In this document: positions 7,943 to 16,369 of the stretch, piece after piece | Layout of the letters: each line of letters opens with the position of its first letter | Position numbering within the stretch: the stretch's first letter is position 1 | DNA from: an uncultured Clostridia bacterium | GTDB taxonomy: Bacteria; Bacillota; Clostridia; Christensenellales; Pumilibacteraceae | Assembly (NCBI GenBank): GCA_947581755.1 | Contig: CANPVN010000019.1 | Location: 1-32,009, forward strand | DNA: 32,009 nt | Direction: 5' to 3' | The notes under the pieces: generated by a model | The model's database searches: none | What the model saw: only the letters and a program-made list of their open reading frames with translations | What the model was told of the DNA's origin: nothing | Made by a program: the position numbers and the translations under genes

Positions 7943-9322
7943 ATGAATATGAATTATAACAATACAGACAATAAGCTAAGTATATTAAAAAATAAATTAC
8001 AAAATAAGGAAATCGGTTTTTACGAGGCGATTTCCTGTTTTTTGGATAATATTAAAGCCAACAAAACGCTTAATTGCTATACTGATGTTTTCGAAGAGGA
8101 CGCAATAAAAAAAGCCCGAGAACTTGACATACGCGCAAACAAAGGCGAGCAACTCGGAGCATTGGCGGGAATTCCCATAGCAATAAAGGACAATATTGCG
8201 GTAAACGGAAAAGTCAACTCATGTTGCAGCAATTTCTTGAGAGGAATAAAAGCAAATTCAGACGCAGATGTCATAAAAAGGCTTAAAGCGGCGGATGCGA
8301 TACTCATAGGAAAAACAAATATGGATGAATTTGCCATGGGAACATCCAACGAAACCTCTTGTTACGGTCCCGTCCTTAATCCCGTGGATAACACAAGAGT
8401 TCCCGGCGGAAGCAGCGGCGGTTCCGCTTGCGCCGTTAAAATCGGTTCTTGCGTTGCAGCGCTGGGAACGGATACGGGCGGCAGTATACGTCAGCCCGCT
8501 TCTCATTGCGGAGTTGTGGGATTCAAACCGACTAAAGGAGCAATAAGCAATAAAGGGATAGTCGCGCTTGCTCCGAGCTTGGATCAGGTAGGTATACTTT
8601 CCTCGGACACCGACGGAGTTGCATCGGTTCTGAAAATTTTGAGCGATTTTTCCAAAACGCATGTCAACAAACTCTTGAACCAAACCATAAAAGTCGGTAT
8701 TGCCGATGATTTTCTTTTCGAAGGAATGAGTTCCGATATAGCAAATACACTCGATAGAGCAAAAGACAAACTCACTCATCACGGAGTGGAATTTGTAAAA
8801 GTCGATTTGCCTTCTTTTAAGGGAGCGCTTGCGGACTATATGATTTTATCATATGCCGAGGCTGCAATTTCCTTGGATAGATTCGACGGGATCAAATACG
8901 GGAATAATTTCGGGGGCGATGCCGCATATAACAGAACAAAAGGATTCGGATATGAGGCTAAACGCAGAATTATGCTCGGAAAATTTTTCGCCACCGATTC
9001 AAGATATGAAAAATACTATCTTAAAGCCATAGGCGTTCGCCGCAGACTTTGCGATGAACTCAACGAAGCATTCGCTCGTTGCGATTATCTTATGACGCCG
9101 AGTTCTTTGATGGCAGCCTACGGTTTGGGCGAAGATGTAAGCGCGCATAAAGAAATTGCTTATTCCGATATGTATACCGTTTTGGCGAATTTGGCGGATT
9201 TGCCCGCCGTATCTGTGCCTTTCGGACATGATTGCGCAGGATTACCGATAGGTATACATTTTATAGGCAAACATAACGCAGATTTCGATTTGCTATCATT
9301 TGCCCATATATTGGAATTATAA
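7943..9322 (+). CDS. gatA: Asp-tRNA(Asn)/Glu-tRNA(Gln) amidotransferase subunit A
   Basis: 459 residues, slightly below the usual ~480. GatA is the glutaminase of the GatCAB complex: it releases ammonia from glutamine, which GatB uses to amidate Glu-tRNA(Gln) or Asp-tRNA(Asn). The amidase-signature triad is visible: the Lys in IPIAIKDNI, the cis-Ser in the glycine-rich VPGGSSGGSACAV, and the nucleophile Ser in GTDTGGSIRQPA. The C-terminal PAVSVPFGHDCAGLPIGIHFIG is also typical. It follows gatC by seven bases with only a weak GACGGA ribosome site, suggesting coupled expression. gatB is not adjacent on either side, so it must lie elsewhere if the complex is functional. Confidence 0.96.
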   Translation: MNMNYNNTDNKLSILKNKLQNKEIGFYEAISCFLDNIKANKTLNCYTDVFEEDAIKKARELDIRANKGEQLGALAGIPIAIKDNIAVNGKVNSCCSNFLRGIKANSDADVIKRLKAADAILIGKTNMDEFAMGTSNETSCYGPVLNPVDNTRVPGGSSGGSACAVKIGSCVAALGTDTGGSIRQPASHCGVVGFKPTKGAISNKGIVALAPSLDQVGILSSDTDGVASVLKILSDFSKTHVNKLLNQTIKVGIADDFLFEGMSSDIANTLDRAKDKLTHHGVEFVKVDLPSFKGALADYMILSYAEAAISLDRFDGIKYGNNFGGDAAYNRTKGFGYEAKRRIMLGKFFATDSRYEKYYLKAIGVRRRLCDELNEAFARCDYLMTPSSLMAAYGLGEDVSAHKEIAYSDMYTVLANLADLPAVSVPFGHDCAGLPIGIHFIGKHNADFDLLSFAHILEL

Positions 9323-9364
9323 AGAATAATATATAAGATTTTTTGGAAAAATATATCAAAACGC

Positions 9365-9393
9365 TTGATTATTTAATTAATTTATGTTAAACT
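9365..9393 (+). promoter_or_regulatory. Promoter of rplS
   Basis: TTGATT at 9365-9370, 17 bases, TAAACT at 9388-9393. The -10 is weaker than elsewhere in the window. The predicted start is at about 9400, exactly where the structured leader begins. Confidence 0.6.
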
Positions 9394-9399
9394 GTTTCA

Positions 9400-9449
9400 G
9401 TGACTGCGCTCCGCTGGGTGGGAGAAACCTATGAACGTTAAGTAATCAC
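9400..9449 (+). promoter_or_regulatory. Candidate ribosomal-protein L19 leader
   Basis: The ~50-nt rplS leader is GC-richer than its surroundings and is closed by GTGA (9400-9403) pairing with TCAC (9446-9449), extended by CT/AG after a bulge. Inside are CTCC/GGAG and GGT/ACC pairings and a conserved-looking AACCTATGAACGTTAAG stretch (9426-9442). AGGAGG follows immediately at 9450-9455. Autoregulatory L19 leaders are known in Bacillota; assignment to that family is by position and general look, not by a model search. Confidence 0.45.
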
Positions 9450-9460
9450 AGGAGGATATC

Positions 9461-9805
9461 ATGAACAATATTATTGCCGAAATCGAAAAAGAGTATATGA
9501 AGGCAGAAGTTCCTTCTTTCAATGTAGGCGATGTAGTAAAAGTTTTCGTTAAAGTCGTAGAAGGCAACAGAGAAAGACTTCAGGCTTTCGAAGGAACTGT
9601 TATTGCGCGAAAGAATGGCAGCGTAAGAGAATCGTTTACTGTAAGACGTGTTTCTTTCGGTGTCGGTATCGAAAGAACTTTTCCTCTTCATTCGCCTCGT
9701 ATCGATCATATCGAGATCGTAAGAAAGGGAAGAGTAAGAAGAGCAAAACTTTATTACTTGCGTAATCTTTCGGGAAAGGCTGCAAAAATAAGAGAAGTAA
9801 GATAA
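9461..9805 (+). CDS. rplS: 50S ribosomal protein L19
   Basis: 114 residues, normal length. Recognisable L19 signatures include the N-terminal [16 protein letters not shown], the loop [34 protein letters not shown] and the basic C-terminus [20 protein letters not shown]19 sits at the 30S-50S interface of the ribosome. A strong AGGAGG lies five bases before the ATG, and the gene has its own promoter, a structured leader and a strong terminator, so it is monocistronic. In Bacillus subtilis rplS lies a few genes upstream of dprA-topA; the same neighbourhood is kept here without rbgA and rnhB. Confidence 0.98.
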   Translation: MNNIIAEIEKEYMKAEVPSFNVGDVVKVFVKVVEGNRERLQAFEGTVIARKNGSVRESFTVRRVSFGVGIERTFPLHSPRIDHIEIVRKGRVRRAKLYYLRNLSGKAAKIREVR

Positions 9806-9818
9806 ACAAAATTACTTT

Positions 9819-9849
9819 AACGGATAAGAAAATTTCTTATCCGTTTTTC
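9819..9849 (+). terminator. Terminator of rplS
   Basis: AACGGATAAGAA (9819-9830) pairs perfectly with its complement ending at 9845, followed by a T-run at 9844-9848. It is a strong 12-bp hairpin 14 bases after the rplS stop. Confidence 0.9.
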
Positions 9850-9963
9850 TTTGGTAAAAAACAAGAATTGTTTTTGCCTATCAAATTGCTCATAAATAAA
9901 AAAACTATTTAAGAACAATTGCAAAATAACTTTTATTTTATGGCAATTTTTGGAATAATATTC

Positions 9964-9992
9964 TTGCTTTTACTGATATTTTTTGATATAAT
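9964..9992 (+). promoter_or_regulatory. Promoter of the GT-comM-dprA-topA-trmFO operon
   Basis: TTGCTT at 9964-9969, 17 bases, TATAAT at 9987-9992. The predicted start is about 25 bases before the ATG at 10025, with GAGAGG as ribosome site. The rest of the ~175 bases after the rplS terminator is AT-rich and holds nothing else I can support. Confidence 0.75.
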
Positions 9993-10024
9993 AACAATCA
10001 GTTTAATCAATAAGAGAGGTTAAA

Positions 10025-11524
10025 ATGCTAAATATTTTTTCTGTATCTGATACATTTGCAACCGATATAACAATGTTTGTAATACTTATCGCATTTACTT
10101 TGATTGTTACCGTCGGCGCTATCTGGATTATCTCGGCAACAATGTATCGTGATGTTAAGGGTAACGGACCGTTGACTATTTTTTCGATCGCTTTGGTTGT
10201 CGGCATAATCATAAGAGTATTGTTGGCTGTTTTTGTAAAAGGAAACAGAGCGGCTTATTCTGCTGTTTTGGGTTCGCAAAGCGATTTGGGTCACTTGATG
10301 TCAAACGGAACTCGGGATCTTTATGCAAACGGCGTTTCTACTTATCCCATTTCATTATATATATTGTATATATTTGCAAAACTCGGTTCTGCTTTGGGAT
10401 TCGCAAACGAGTCCGTAGGAATGCAGATAGTCATAAAACTTCCTCTTATTATAAGTGATATAATTACCGCTATTCTTATATACAAACTTTTATCGGGATT
10501 TGCATCGAAATACACTACGGCTACGATTGCAGGCTTGTTTATGCTTACTCCCGTGCATTTTATCGCTTCCGCAATTTGGCCCACGGATATAGTTCTTGTC
10601 TTGCCGTTGATACTTGCGGCTTTCTATTTTATGTCACTCAAAAAATATTTCGGTATGTTTGCGGCATATTCGGCGGCTTTACTTACTTCTAAGCAAGCGT
10701 TGTATTTATATCCCGTCTTTGCCGTATTTGTTGTTCTTGCATTCATTAAGGCTTGTAAACAATTACGCTTTAGCGTAAGTCATGATTTCAAAGAACTCTG
10801 GCATGACGCGGATAAATCCGCTGTTATAAAAATGCCCGTATATTTTCTGTTGTTTTTGTTGATTTCGTATATCATTTGCTTGCCTTTGACTATAGGCGCG
10901 ATCAATGCGGCTTTCTTCAAATGGATTTTTATAATTTATCTGAAACCGCTTGCCGATATTTCTTTGTACGCAAACAACAGTATTTCGATATACAATATTT
11001 TCGGAAGAAACGGAGTGGGATTCAATACAAACATGGCTGTTTGGTTTGTAATCGCTTGCGCCATTATCGTTACTTCTTTGATATGTTTTATGTATCTCGG
11101 AAAGAAAAACCGCGCAAACCTCATTGCCATAGCCGCATTTGCTTTGGCAACGGTCTATATTTATTTCATCGGTTTTTCCACAATGGATATGCTCTTGGTA
11201 TTCCCCATAATGTTACTTGCATTCTGTCTTATAAAAGACAAAAGATTGCTTACCGTATTTTTGATTTTCTCTGTTGCATTCGTACTCAATTCCGCGGGCG
11301 TACTGACATATTTGGGAGAGTTTAACAGCAATGCGTCAACCTCTGTAATGAACGATAAAATTTTCTTATCCGTTATCAATATAATGGCTTCCATCATTGC
11401 GCTTTTGGCGCATTTATATATGATATTGGTTACACTTGATATTTCCGCCGGACAACGAAAAACTTTCGAGCCTATCGAAACCAAATCTTTTAAAGCAAAT
11501 ATGAAGAACTGGTTGGCAAGATAA
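10025..11524 (+). CDS. Polytopic membrane protein, GT-C glycosyltransferase-like
   Basis: 499 residues with roughly ten to twelve hydrophobic segments. After the first membrane segments comes an extracytoplasmic stretch with GSQSDLGHLM and later GVSTYPISLYILY, then KLPLIISDIITAILIYKL, LTPVHFIASAIWPTDIVLVLPL and TSKQALYLYPVF. This layout (long first loop with acidic residue, W-P near helix 5-6, K-x-P between) resembles lipid-linked-sugar GT-C transferases of the mannosyltransferase type. I infer transfer of a polyprenyl-phosphate sugar outside the membrane; the donor and acceptor are unknown and assignment is by fold pattern only. It is the first gene of the operon, and its TAA overlaps the ATG of comM (TAATG), so the two are translationally coupled although they seem unrelated in function. 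Confidence 0.65.
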   Translation: MLNIFSVSDTFATDITMFVILIAFTLIVTVGAIWIISATMYRDVKGNGPLTIFSIALVVGIIIRVLLAVFVKGNRAAYSAVLGSQSDLGHLMSNGTRDLYANGVSTYPISLYILYIFAKLGSALGFANESVGMQIVIKLPLIISDIITAILIYKLLSGFASKYTTATIAGLFMLTPVHFIASAIWPTDIVLVLPLILAAFYFMSLKKYFGMFAAYSAALLTSKQALYLYPVFAVFVVLAFIKACKQLRFSVSHDFKELWHDADKSAVIKMPVYFLLFLLISYIICLPLTIGAINAAFFKWIFIIYLKPLADISLYANNSISIYNIFGRNGVGFNTNMAVWFVIACAIIVTSLICFMYLGKKNRANLIAIAAFALATVYIYFIGFSTMDMLLVFPIMLLAFCLIKDKRLLTVFLIFSVAFVLNSAGVLTYLGEFNSNASTSVMNDKIFLSVINIMASIIALLAHLYMILVTLDISAGQRKTFEPIETKSFKANMKNWLAR

Positions 11525-13056
11525 TGCTGTCAAAAGTAATGAGTTATGGATTAAAGGGGATCAAAGGCTATATCGTTACTATAGAAGTCGATGTCAACAA
11601 AGGCTTGCCCGGTATAGAAGTAGTAGGGTTGCCCGATGCGTCCATAAAAGAATCAAAAGAGCGAGTAAGAAGCGCCTTGAAAAACAGCGGCTATCTTTTT
11701 CCCGCTCAAAAAATAACAATCAATTTGGCTCCCGCAGATACAAAAAAAGAAGGCGCGATGTACGATTTGCCGATTGCTTTGGCGATAATGGCTGCAACGG
11801 GACAGGTGCAAACCGATTCGCTCAACAAGGCTATTTTCATAGGGGAGTTATCACTTGATGGCAGAATACGTCACATAAACGGTATTCTGCCTATAATTAT
11901 CTCTGCGAGAAGTGAAGGGTATTCTACTATAGTAGTTCCCAAATCAAATGCGGAAGAATCCAAATATATAGATAATATCGATGTTTATGCTTTTGATCAT
12001 CTCAATGAAGTAGTTGCTTTCTTACAAACGCCGCGGCTGTTCTCACCTTTGGAAAAGAAAAACTTTTCGGAATTGGTTTCTTCAAATCCTTATCAAGAGG
12101 ACTTCAAATACGTAAAAGGGCAATTCGCCGCAAAAAGGGCTCTTGAGATTGCCGCTGCAGGTGGTCACAATATTTTGATGATAGGTCCACCCGGCGGCGG
12201 TAAAACCATGCTTGCAAAATGTTTGCCGGGAATATTGCCCGACATGACAATCACGGAAGCATTGGAAACCACTCAAATTCACAGTGTTGCGGGAACATTG
12301 GATGAAAATGTCGGCATTATAAAATACCGACCTTTCAGGACTCCGCATCACACATCGAGTCGTATCGCGCTGACAGGCGGCGGTCCCAATGCCAATCCCG
12401 GAGAAATAAGTCTCGCTCATAACGGCGTACTTTTTCTCGATGAGCTTTTGGAATATCCGAGATCTTCTCTCGAGATTCTGAGACAGCCCCTCGAAGACAA
12501 TGTAATAACAATATCTCGCGCATCGCGAAGCGTTGAATATCCCGCAAATTTTATGCTTGTTGCGAGCATGAATCCTTGCCCGTGCGGAAATTACGGTTCT
12601 TCCGTCAATGAATGTACGTGCACTCCGGCGCAAATAAGCAAATATCGATCGAAATTATCGGGTCCTTTGATGGACAGAATAGACTTACATATAGAAGTGG
12701 ATAACGTTAAATACGATGAGCTTACCGAATATTCGGAGGCAGAGGATTCCGAAGCTGTAAAACAACGGGTAAATAAAGCAAGAAACATACAATTAAAACG
12801 TTTTGAAAATACAGACGTCTTTTGCAATGCGCGTATGACCGCTTTGATGGTTCATAAATTTTGTCGGCTTGACAAAGCCAGTGAAAATCTTTTAAAAGCA
12901 GCATTCGAAAAACTCGGACTTTCCGCAAGAGCATATACGAGAATTCTCAAAGTGGCAAGGACAATAGCAGATTTGGAAAACAGTGAAAATATAACATGCG
13001 CGCATGTTGCCGAAGCTGTACAATACAGAAGTTTGGATAGGAGTTATTGGCTTTGA
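11524..13056 (+). CDS. comM: YifB/ComM family Mg-chelatase-like AAA+ ATPase
   Basis: 510 residues, the full length of the family. The N-terminal Lon-protease-like fold (about 1-170) carries the typical GLPGIEVVGLPDASIKESKERV. The AAA+ core has Walker A GPPGGGKTML (~221), Walker B LFLDELLEY (~305) and the sensor region NPCPCGNYG. The C-terminal Mg-chelatase domain spans about 400-510 (LSARAYTRILKVARTIADLE). ComM is a hexameric helicase that promotes branch migration during natural transformation; Bacillota homologues usually lie next to dprA, as here. It starts in a TAATG overlap with the upstream gene and its stop overlaps the dprA start. Confidence 0.93.
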   Translation: MLSKVMSYGLKGIKGYIVTIEVDVNKGLPGIEVVGLPDASIKESKERVRSALKNSGYLFPAQKITINLAPADTKKEGAMYDLPIALAIMAATGQVQTDSLNKAIFIGELSLDGRIRHINGILPIIISARSEGYSTIVVPKSNAEESKYIDNIDVYAFDHLNEVVAFLQTPRLFSPLEKKNFSELVSSNPYQEDFKYVKGQFAAKRALEIAAAGGHNILMIGPPGGGKTMLAKCLPGILPDMTITEALETTQIHSVAGTLDENVGIIKYRPFRTPHHTSSRIALTGGGPNANPGEISLAHNGVLFLDELLEYPRSSLEILRQPLEDNVITISRASRSVEYPANFMLVASMNPCPCGNYGSSVNECTCTPAQISKYRSKLSGPLMDRIDLHIEVDNVKYDELTEYSEAEDSEAVKQRVNKARNIQLKRFENTDVFCNARMTALMVHKFCRLDKASENLLKAAFEKLGLSARAYTRILKVARTIADLENSENITCAHVAEAVQYRSLDRSYWL

Positions 13057-14132
13057 ACGAAAGATTGGCAAGATTCTGGCTTTCGAGATCTCAGGTCGGA
13101 GCAAATAAATTAAATGCGATGCTTGAAATATACAGCGCGATCGAAGTTTACGAGAATTTCGAAAAAGAGGTTTTCCGAAAACTCTTTGCTTCTCATTACG
13201 AAACAATGGAAGCCGAGAAAAACGAAGATAAACTTCTCGGCATTATAGAAAATCTTAAAAAAGATAATATAAATATCCTTGTCCTCGGAGATAAAGATTA
13301 TCCCGAAAGTCTTGCTCAATCCGAAGTTTCTCCGCCGCTTGCTCTTTATTACAGAGGCGATATATCGATTATCCAAAAGCCTTGTATTGCAATTGTCGGG
13401 ACAAGAGCGTGTTCGAAATACGGATATGATATAGCGCACGATTTTGCCGCAGGGCTTTCCGAATGCGGAGTAACAATAGTCAGCGGGCTGGCAACGGGAA
13501 TAGATTCCGCCGCTCATCACGGCGCTTTGGATGCAAACGGTCCCACTGCGGCTGTATTGGGATGCGGAATAGGCTATATATATCCTTCGGCGAATGCAAA
13601 CTTATATAAAAAAGTAGAAGAGACAGGACTTATTCTAAGCGAATATATTCCCGATTCCGTGCCTACGAAATATACATTTCCCGAAAGAAACAGAATAATA
13701 AGCGGCATATCAATGGGCGTCGTCATAGTGGAAGCGGGAGAAAAGAGCGGATCTTTGATAACCGCAGATTTTGCTTTGGAGCAAGGTCGCGATGTATATG
13801 TAGTACCCGGGTTGATAACGAGCAACAAATGGAAGGGTTCTCACGCGCTCATAAAAAACGGATTGGGCAAATTTGTAACGTCGGTGCGTGATATTTGTGA
13901 AGATTTACATATTTTTAGCAAACCCGGCACAAACAAAGGGACTTTAACGCTTGACTTTACGGAGCAAAAGATATATAACCTATTAGAGAAGGAGGCTTTG
14001 AGTTTTGATAAACTCAAAGAGATTTCCGGTTTGCCTTTCAGCGAACTGAGTTCTTTATTGACAATGATGGAACTTAAAGGTATTATAGAAAAATTACCGG
14101 CAAATAATTATATCATAAAAAACAGGAGTTAA
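13053..14132 (+). CDS. dprA: DNA-processing protein DprA
   Basis: 359 residues from a TTG start at 13053. Two in-frame TTG codons exist (13047 and 13053); AGGAG at 13039-13043 is only three bases from the first but nine from the second, so I prefer 13053, which overlaps the comM stop as TTGA. The N-terminal helical region is followed by the Rossmann-like ssDNA/RecA-binding domain: IAIVGTRACSKYG (~111), SGLATGIDSAAHHGAL (~146), FPERNRIISGIS and GSLITADFALEQGRDVYVVPG. The C-terminal ~60 residues form a winged helix. DprA loads RecA on incoming single-stranded DNA in transformation. It is in one operon with comM and topA. Confidence 0.95.
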   Translation: MNERLARFWLSRSQVGANKLNAMLEIYSAIEVYENFEKEVFRKLFASHYETMEAEKNEDKLLGIIENLKKDNINILVLGDKDYPESLAQSEVSPPLALYYRGDISIIQKPCIAIVGTRACSKYGYDIAHDFAAGLSECGVTIVSGLATGIDSAAHHGALDANGPTAAVLGCGIGYIYPSANANLYKKVEETGLILSEYIPDSVPTKYTFPERNRIISGISMGVVIVEAGEKSGSLITADFALEQGRDVYVVPGLITSNKWKGSHALIKNGLGKFVTSVRDICEDLHIFSKPGTNKGTLTLDFTEQKIYNLLEKEALSFDKLKEISGLPFSELSSLLTMMELKGIIEKLPANNYIIKNRS

Positions 14133-14134
14133 TT

Positions 14135-16369
14135 TTGAAACTGGTTATAATCGAAGGTATAGGAAAGAAACAGACAATCGAAAAATATCTCGGCAAAGGG
14201 TATCGGGTATTTGCGACGGGGGGACATATAAGAGACCTTCCCGTACACACTTTGGGTGTTGATGTTTCAAATAACTATAAACCGAACTATGAAATAATAA
14301 GAGACAAAAAAGATGTGGTAAAAAAGCTTTTGGAAGAAGCTAAAGAAAGCGACGAAATTTTGCTTGCTACCGACCCCGACCGTGAAGGAGAGGCTATTTC
14401 TTGGCACCTTGCCACGGTTCTGGATATTCCCACTTCAAAAAAAGCAAGAATAGTATTCAATGAAATAAGCAAAAAAGCTATTCAGCACGCGCTTGAAAAT
14501 CCAAGAGAAGTCGATATTAATCTTGTCGATTCTCAACAAGCAAGACGAATTCTCGACCGTCTCGTGGGATATAAAGTTTCTCCGATACTTTGTAAAAAGA
14601 TTCAGTCCAAGTTGTCCGCAGGGCGTGTTCAGTCGGCTACTTTGCGACTTATAGTCGATCGTGAAAAAGAAATTCGCGCTTTTGTTCCCGAGGAATATTG
14701 GCCTTTAAGCGCTTTATTGCAAAATTCCGATAAGGCGCAAGTTAAAGCGACTTTGGTCACCAAGCAGGACAAAAAATTCAAAATATCGTCGCAACAGGAA
14801 CTTGAAAAAGTATTAAGCGATCTCGACGGCGTACAATTCAAAGTAAAAAGCGTAAATCGCAGCGTTACAAAGGTACATCCGTCCGCGCCTTTTATAACCA
14901 GCACAATGCAGCAAGATGCATTGAACAAATTGGGCTTTAATTTACGTTTGACGACCTCGACGGCTCAAACTCTGTACGAAGGCGTCAACATCGAAGGAGA
15001 AGGAAAAGTTGCGCTTGTTACCTATATTCGTACGGACTCCACAAGAGTTTCGGATGACGCAATGAGCGAGGCGAGAGATTTTATCAAAAACAAATTCGGA
15101 GACAAATACGTTCCCGCAAAACCGAATATCTATTCAAAAAAGAAGAACGCGCAAGATGCCCACGAGGCAATTCGTCCCATAACATTATCACGAACTCCCG
15201 AAAGTTTAAGAGGGCTTATCCCGGAAGCGCAATATAAATTATATAAATTGATATATGACAGATTTTTGGCAAGTCAGATGAGCGACGCAACATATAATTC
15301 TTTGTCTTGCATAATAGAAGCGGGTGATTACGGCTTTAAGGTCAACGGAAACACTCCGTTATTCGAGGGATATACGGTTGTTTATAAGAATTTCACAGAG
15401 GAAAAAGATGAAGAAGAGATATCGGATACTCTTCCCGATTTACAACCCGATGAAATTTTAAAACTTAAAAAATTCAAATACGAACAAAAATTCACAAAGC
15501 CGCCTCTGCGCTATACCGAAGCAAGTCTCGTTAAAATGATGGAAGAAAAAGGAATAGGCAGACCCGCTACTTATACGCCAATGGTGACTTTATTGTTCTC
15601 GAGAGAGTATACAAAAAGAGAGAAAAAATTCATTGTACCTACCGAACTCGGAGAAAAAGTTTGCGAAATGCTGAATCGTTATTTCCCAGAAATAATGGAT
15701 ATAAAGTTTACCGCCAACATGGAATCGAAATTGGATGAAATAGAAGATGGCGGCAAGATTTGGCAAAATGTCATAGACGATTTTTATAAAGACTTGGTAA
15801 AGTCGATAAACGCCGCAAGCAACGATAGTTATACAATGAAATCCGAGCCTCAAAAGACCGATGTCGTTTGCGAAAAATGTGGCGCTCCCATGCTCATAAA
15901 AGAAAGTAAATACGGCAAATTTTTGGCTTGCTCTGCTTATCCAAAATGTAAAAACACACTGCCGTTAGACGAAAAAAGCGAAATTGTGAAACCAAAAGAT
16001 GTAGAAACCAATGAAAAATGCCCCGACTGCGGCAAACCTTTGATTTTGAAAAGCGGCAGATACGGAAATTTTCTTGCTTGCTCGGGTTATCCTAAATGTA
16101 AATTTACCAAAAACATCGAAGAAAAGAAAGGAGAATACGGAACTTGTCCTCAATGCGGAAAGCCTTTGAGACTTGTAAAAGGCAAACGTTCGTTCTTCGG
16201 CTGTACCGGTTATCCCGAGTGTAATTTCCTTTCCAATTATCCCGTTTCCGATAAAAAATGCCCCGACTGCGGCGCATATATGACTATAAGAAAAGATAAA
16301 GCAGGGGAATATTTATTATGTTCGTCCGCGCAGTGCAAACATAAGGAAAGAATGAATGAGGGAGATTGA
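14135..16369 (+). CDS. topA: DNA topoisomerase I (type IA) with four zinc fingers
   Basis: 744 residues; the enzyme relaxes negative supercoils. The start is TTG at 14135 with AGGAG six bases upstream, two bases after dprA. TOPRIM domain: the catalytic Glu is at 7 and the D-x-D-x-E motif ATDPDREGEA is at ~80-84. The active-site tyrosine is Tyr297 in TYIRTDSTRVS. SKLSAGRVQSATLRLI and the GIGRPATYTPM motif are also intact. Four C4 zinc ribbons fill residues ~577 to the end (CEKCGAPM, CPDCGKPL, CPQCGKPL, CPDCGAYM). Oddity: the usual N-terminal E-S-P-A-K-A-x-T-I motif reads EGIGKKQTI. The last 14 bases overlap trmFO. Confidence 0.97.
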   Translation: MKLVIIEGIGKKQTIEKYLGKGYRVFATGGHIRDLPVHTLGVDVSNNYKPNYEIIRDKKDVVKKLLEEAKESDEILLATDPDREGEAISWHLATVLDIPTSKKARIVFNEISKKAIQHALENPREVDINLVDSQQARRILDRLVGYKVSPILCKKIQSKLSAGRVQSATLRLIVDREKEIRAFVPEEYWPLSALLQNSDKAQVKATLVTKQDKKFKISSQQELEKVLSDLDGVQFKVKSVNRSVTKVHPSAPFITSTMQQDALNKLGFNLRLTTSTAQTLYEGVNIEGEGKVALVTYIRTDSTRVSDDAMSEARDFIKNKFGDKYVPAKPNIYSKKKNAQDAHEAIRPITLSRTPESLRGLIPEAQYKLYKLIYDRFLASQMSDATYNSLSCIIEAGDYGFKVNGNTPLFEGYTVVYKNFTEEKDEEEISDTLPDLQPDEILKLKKFKYEQKFTKPPLRYTEASLVKMMEEKGIGRPATYTPMVTLLFSREYTKREKKFIVPTELGEKVCEMLNRYFPEIMDIKFTANMESKLDEIEDGGKIWQNVIDDFYKDLVKSINAASNDSYTMKSEPQKTDVVCEKCGAPMLIKESKYGKFLACSAYPKCKNTLPLDEKSEIVKPKDVETNEKCPDCGKPLILKSGRYGNFLACSGYPKCKFTKNIEEKKGEYGTCPQCGKPLRLVKGKRSFFGCTGYPECNFLSNYPVSDKKCPDCGAYMTIRKDKAGEYLLCSSAQCKHKERMNEGD

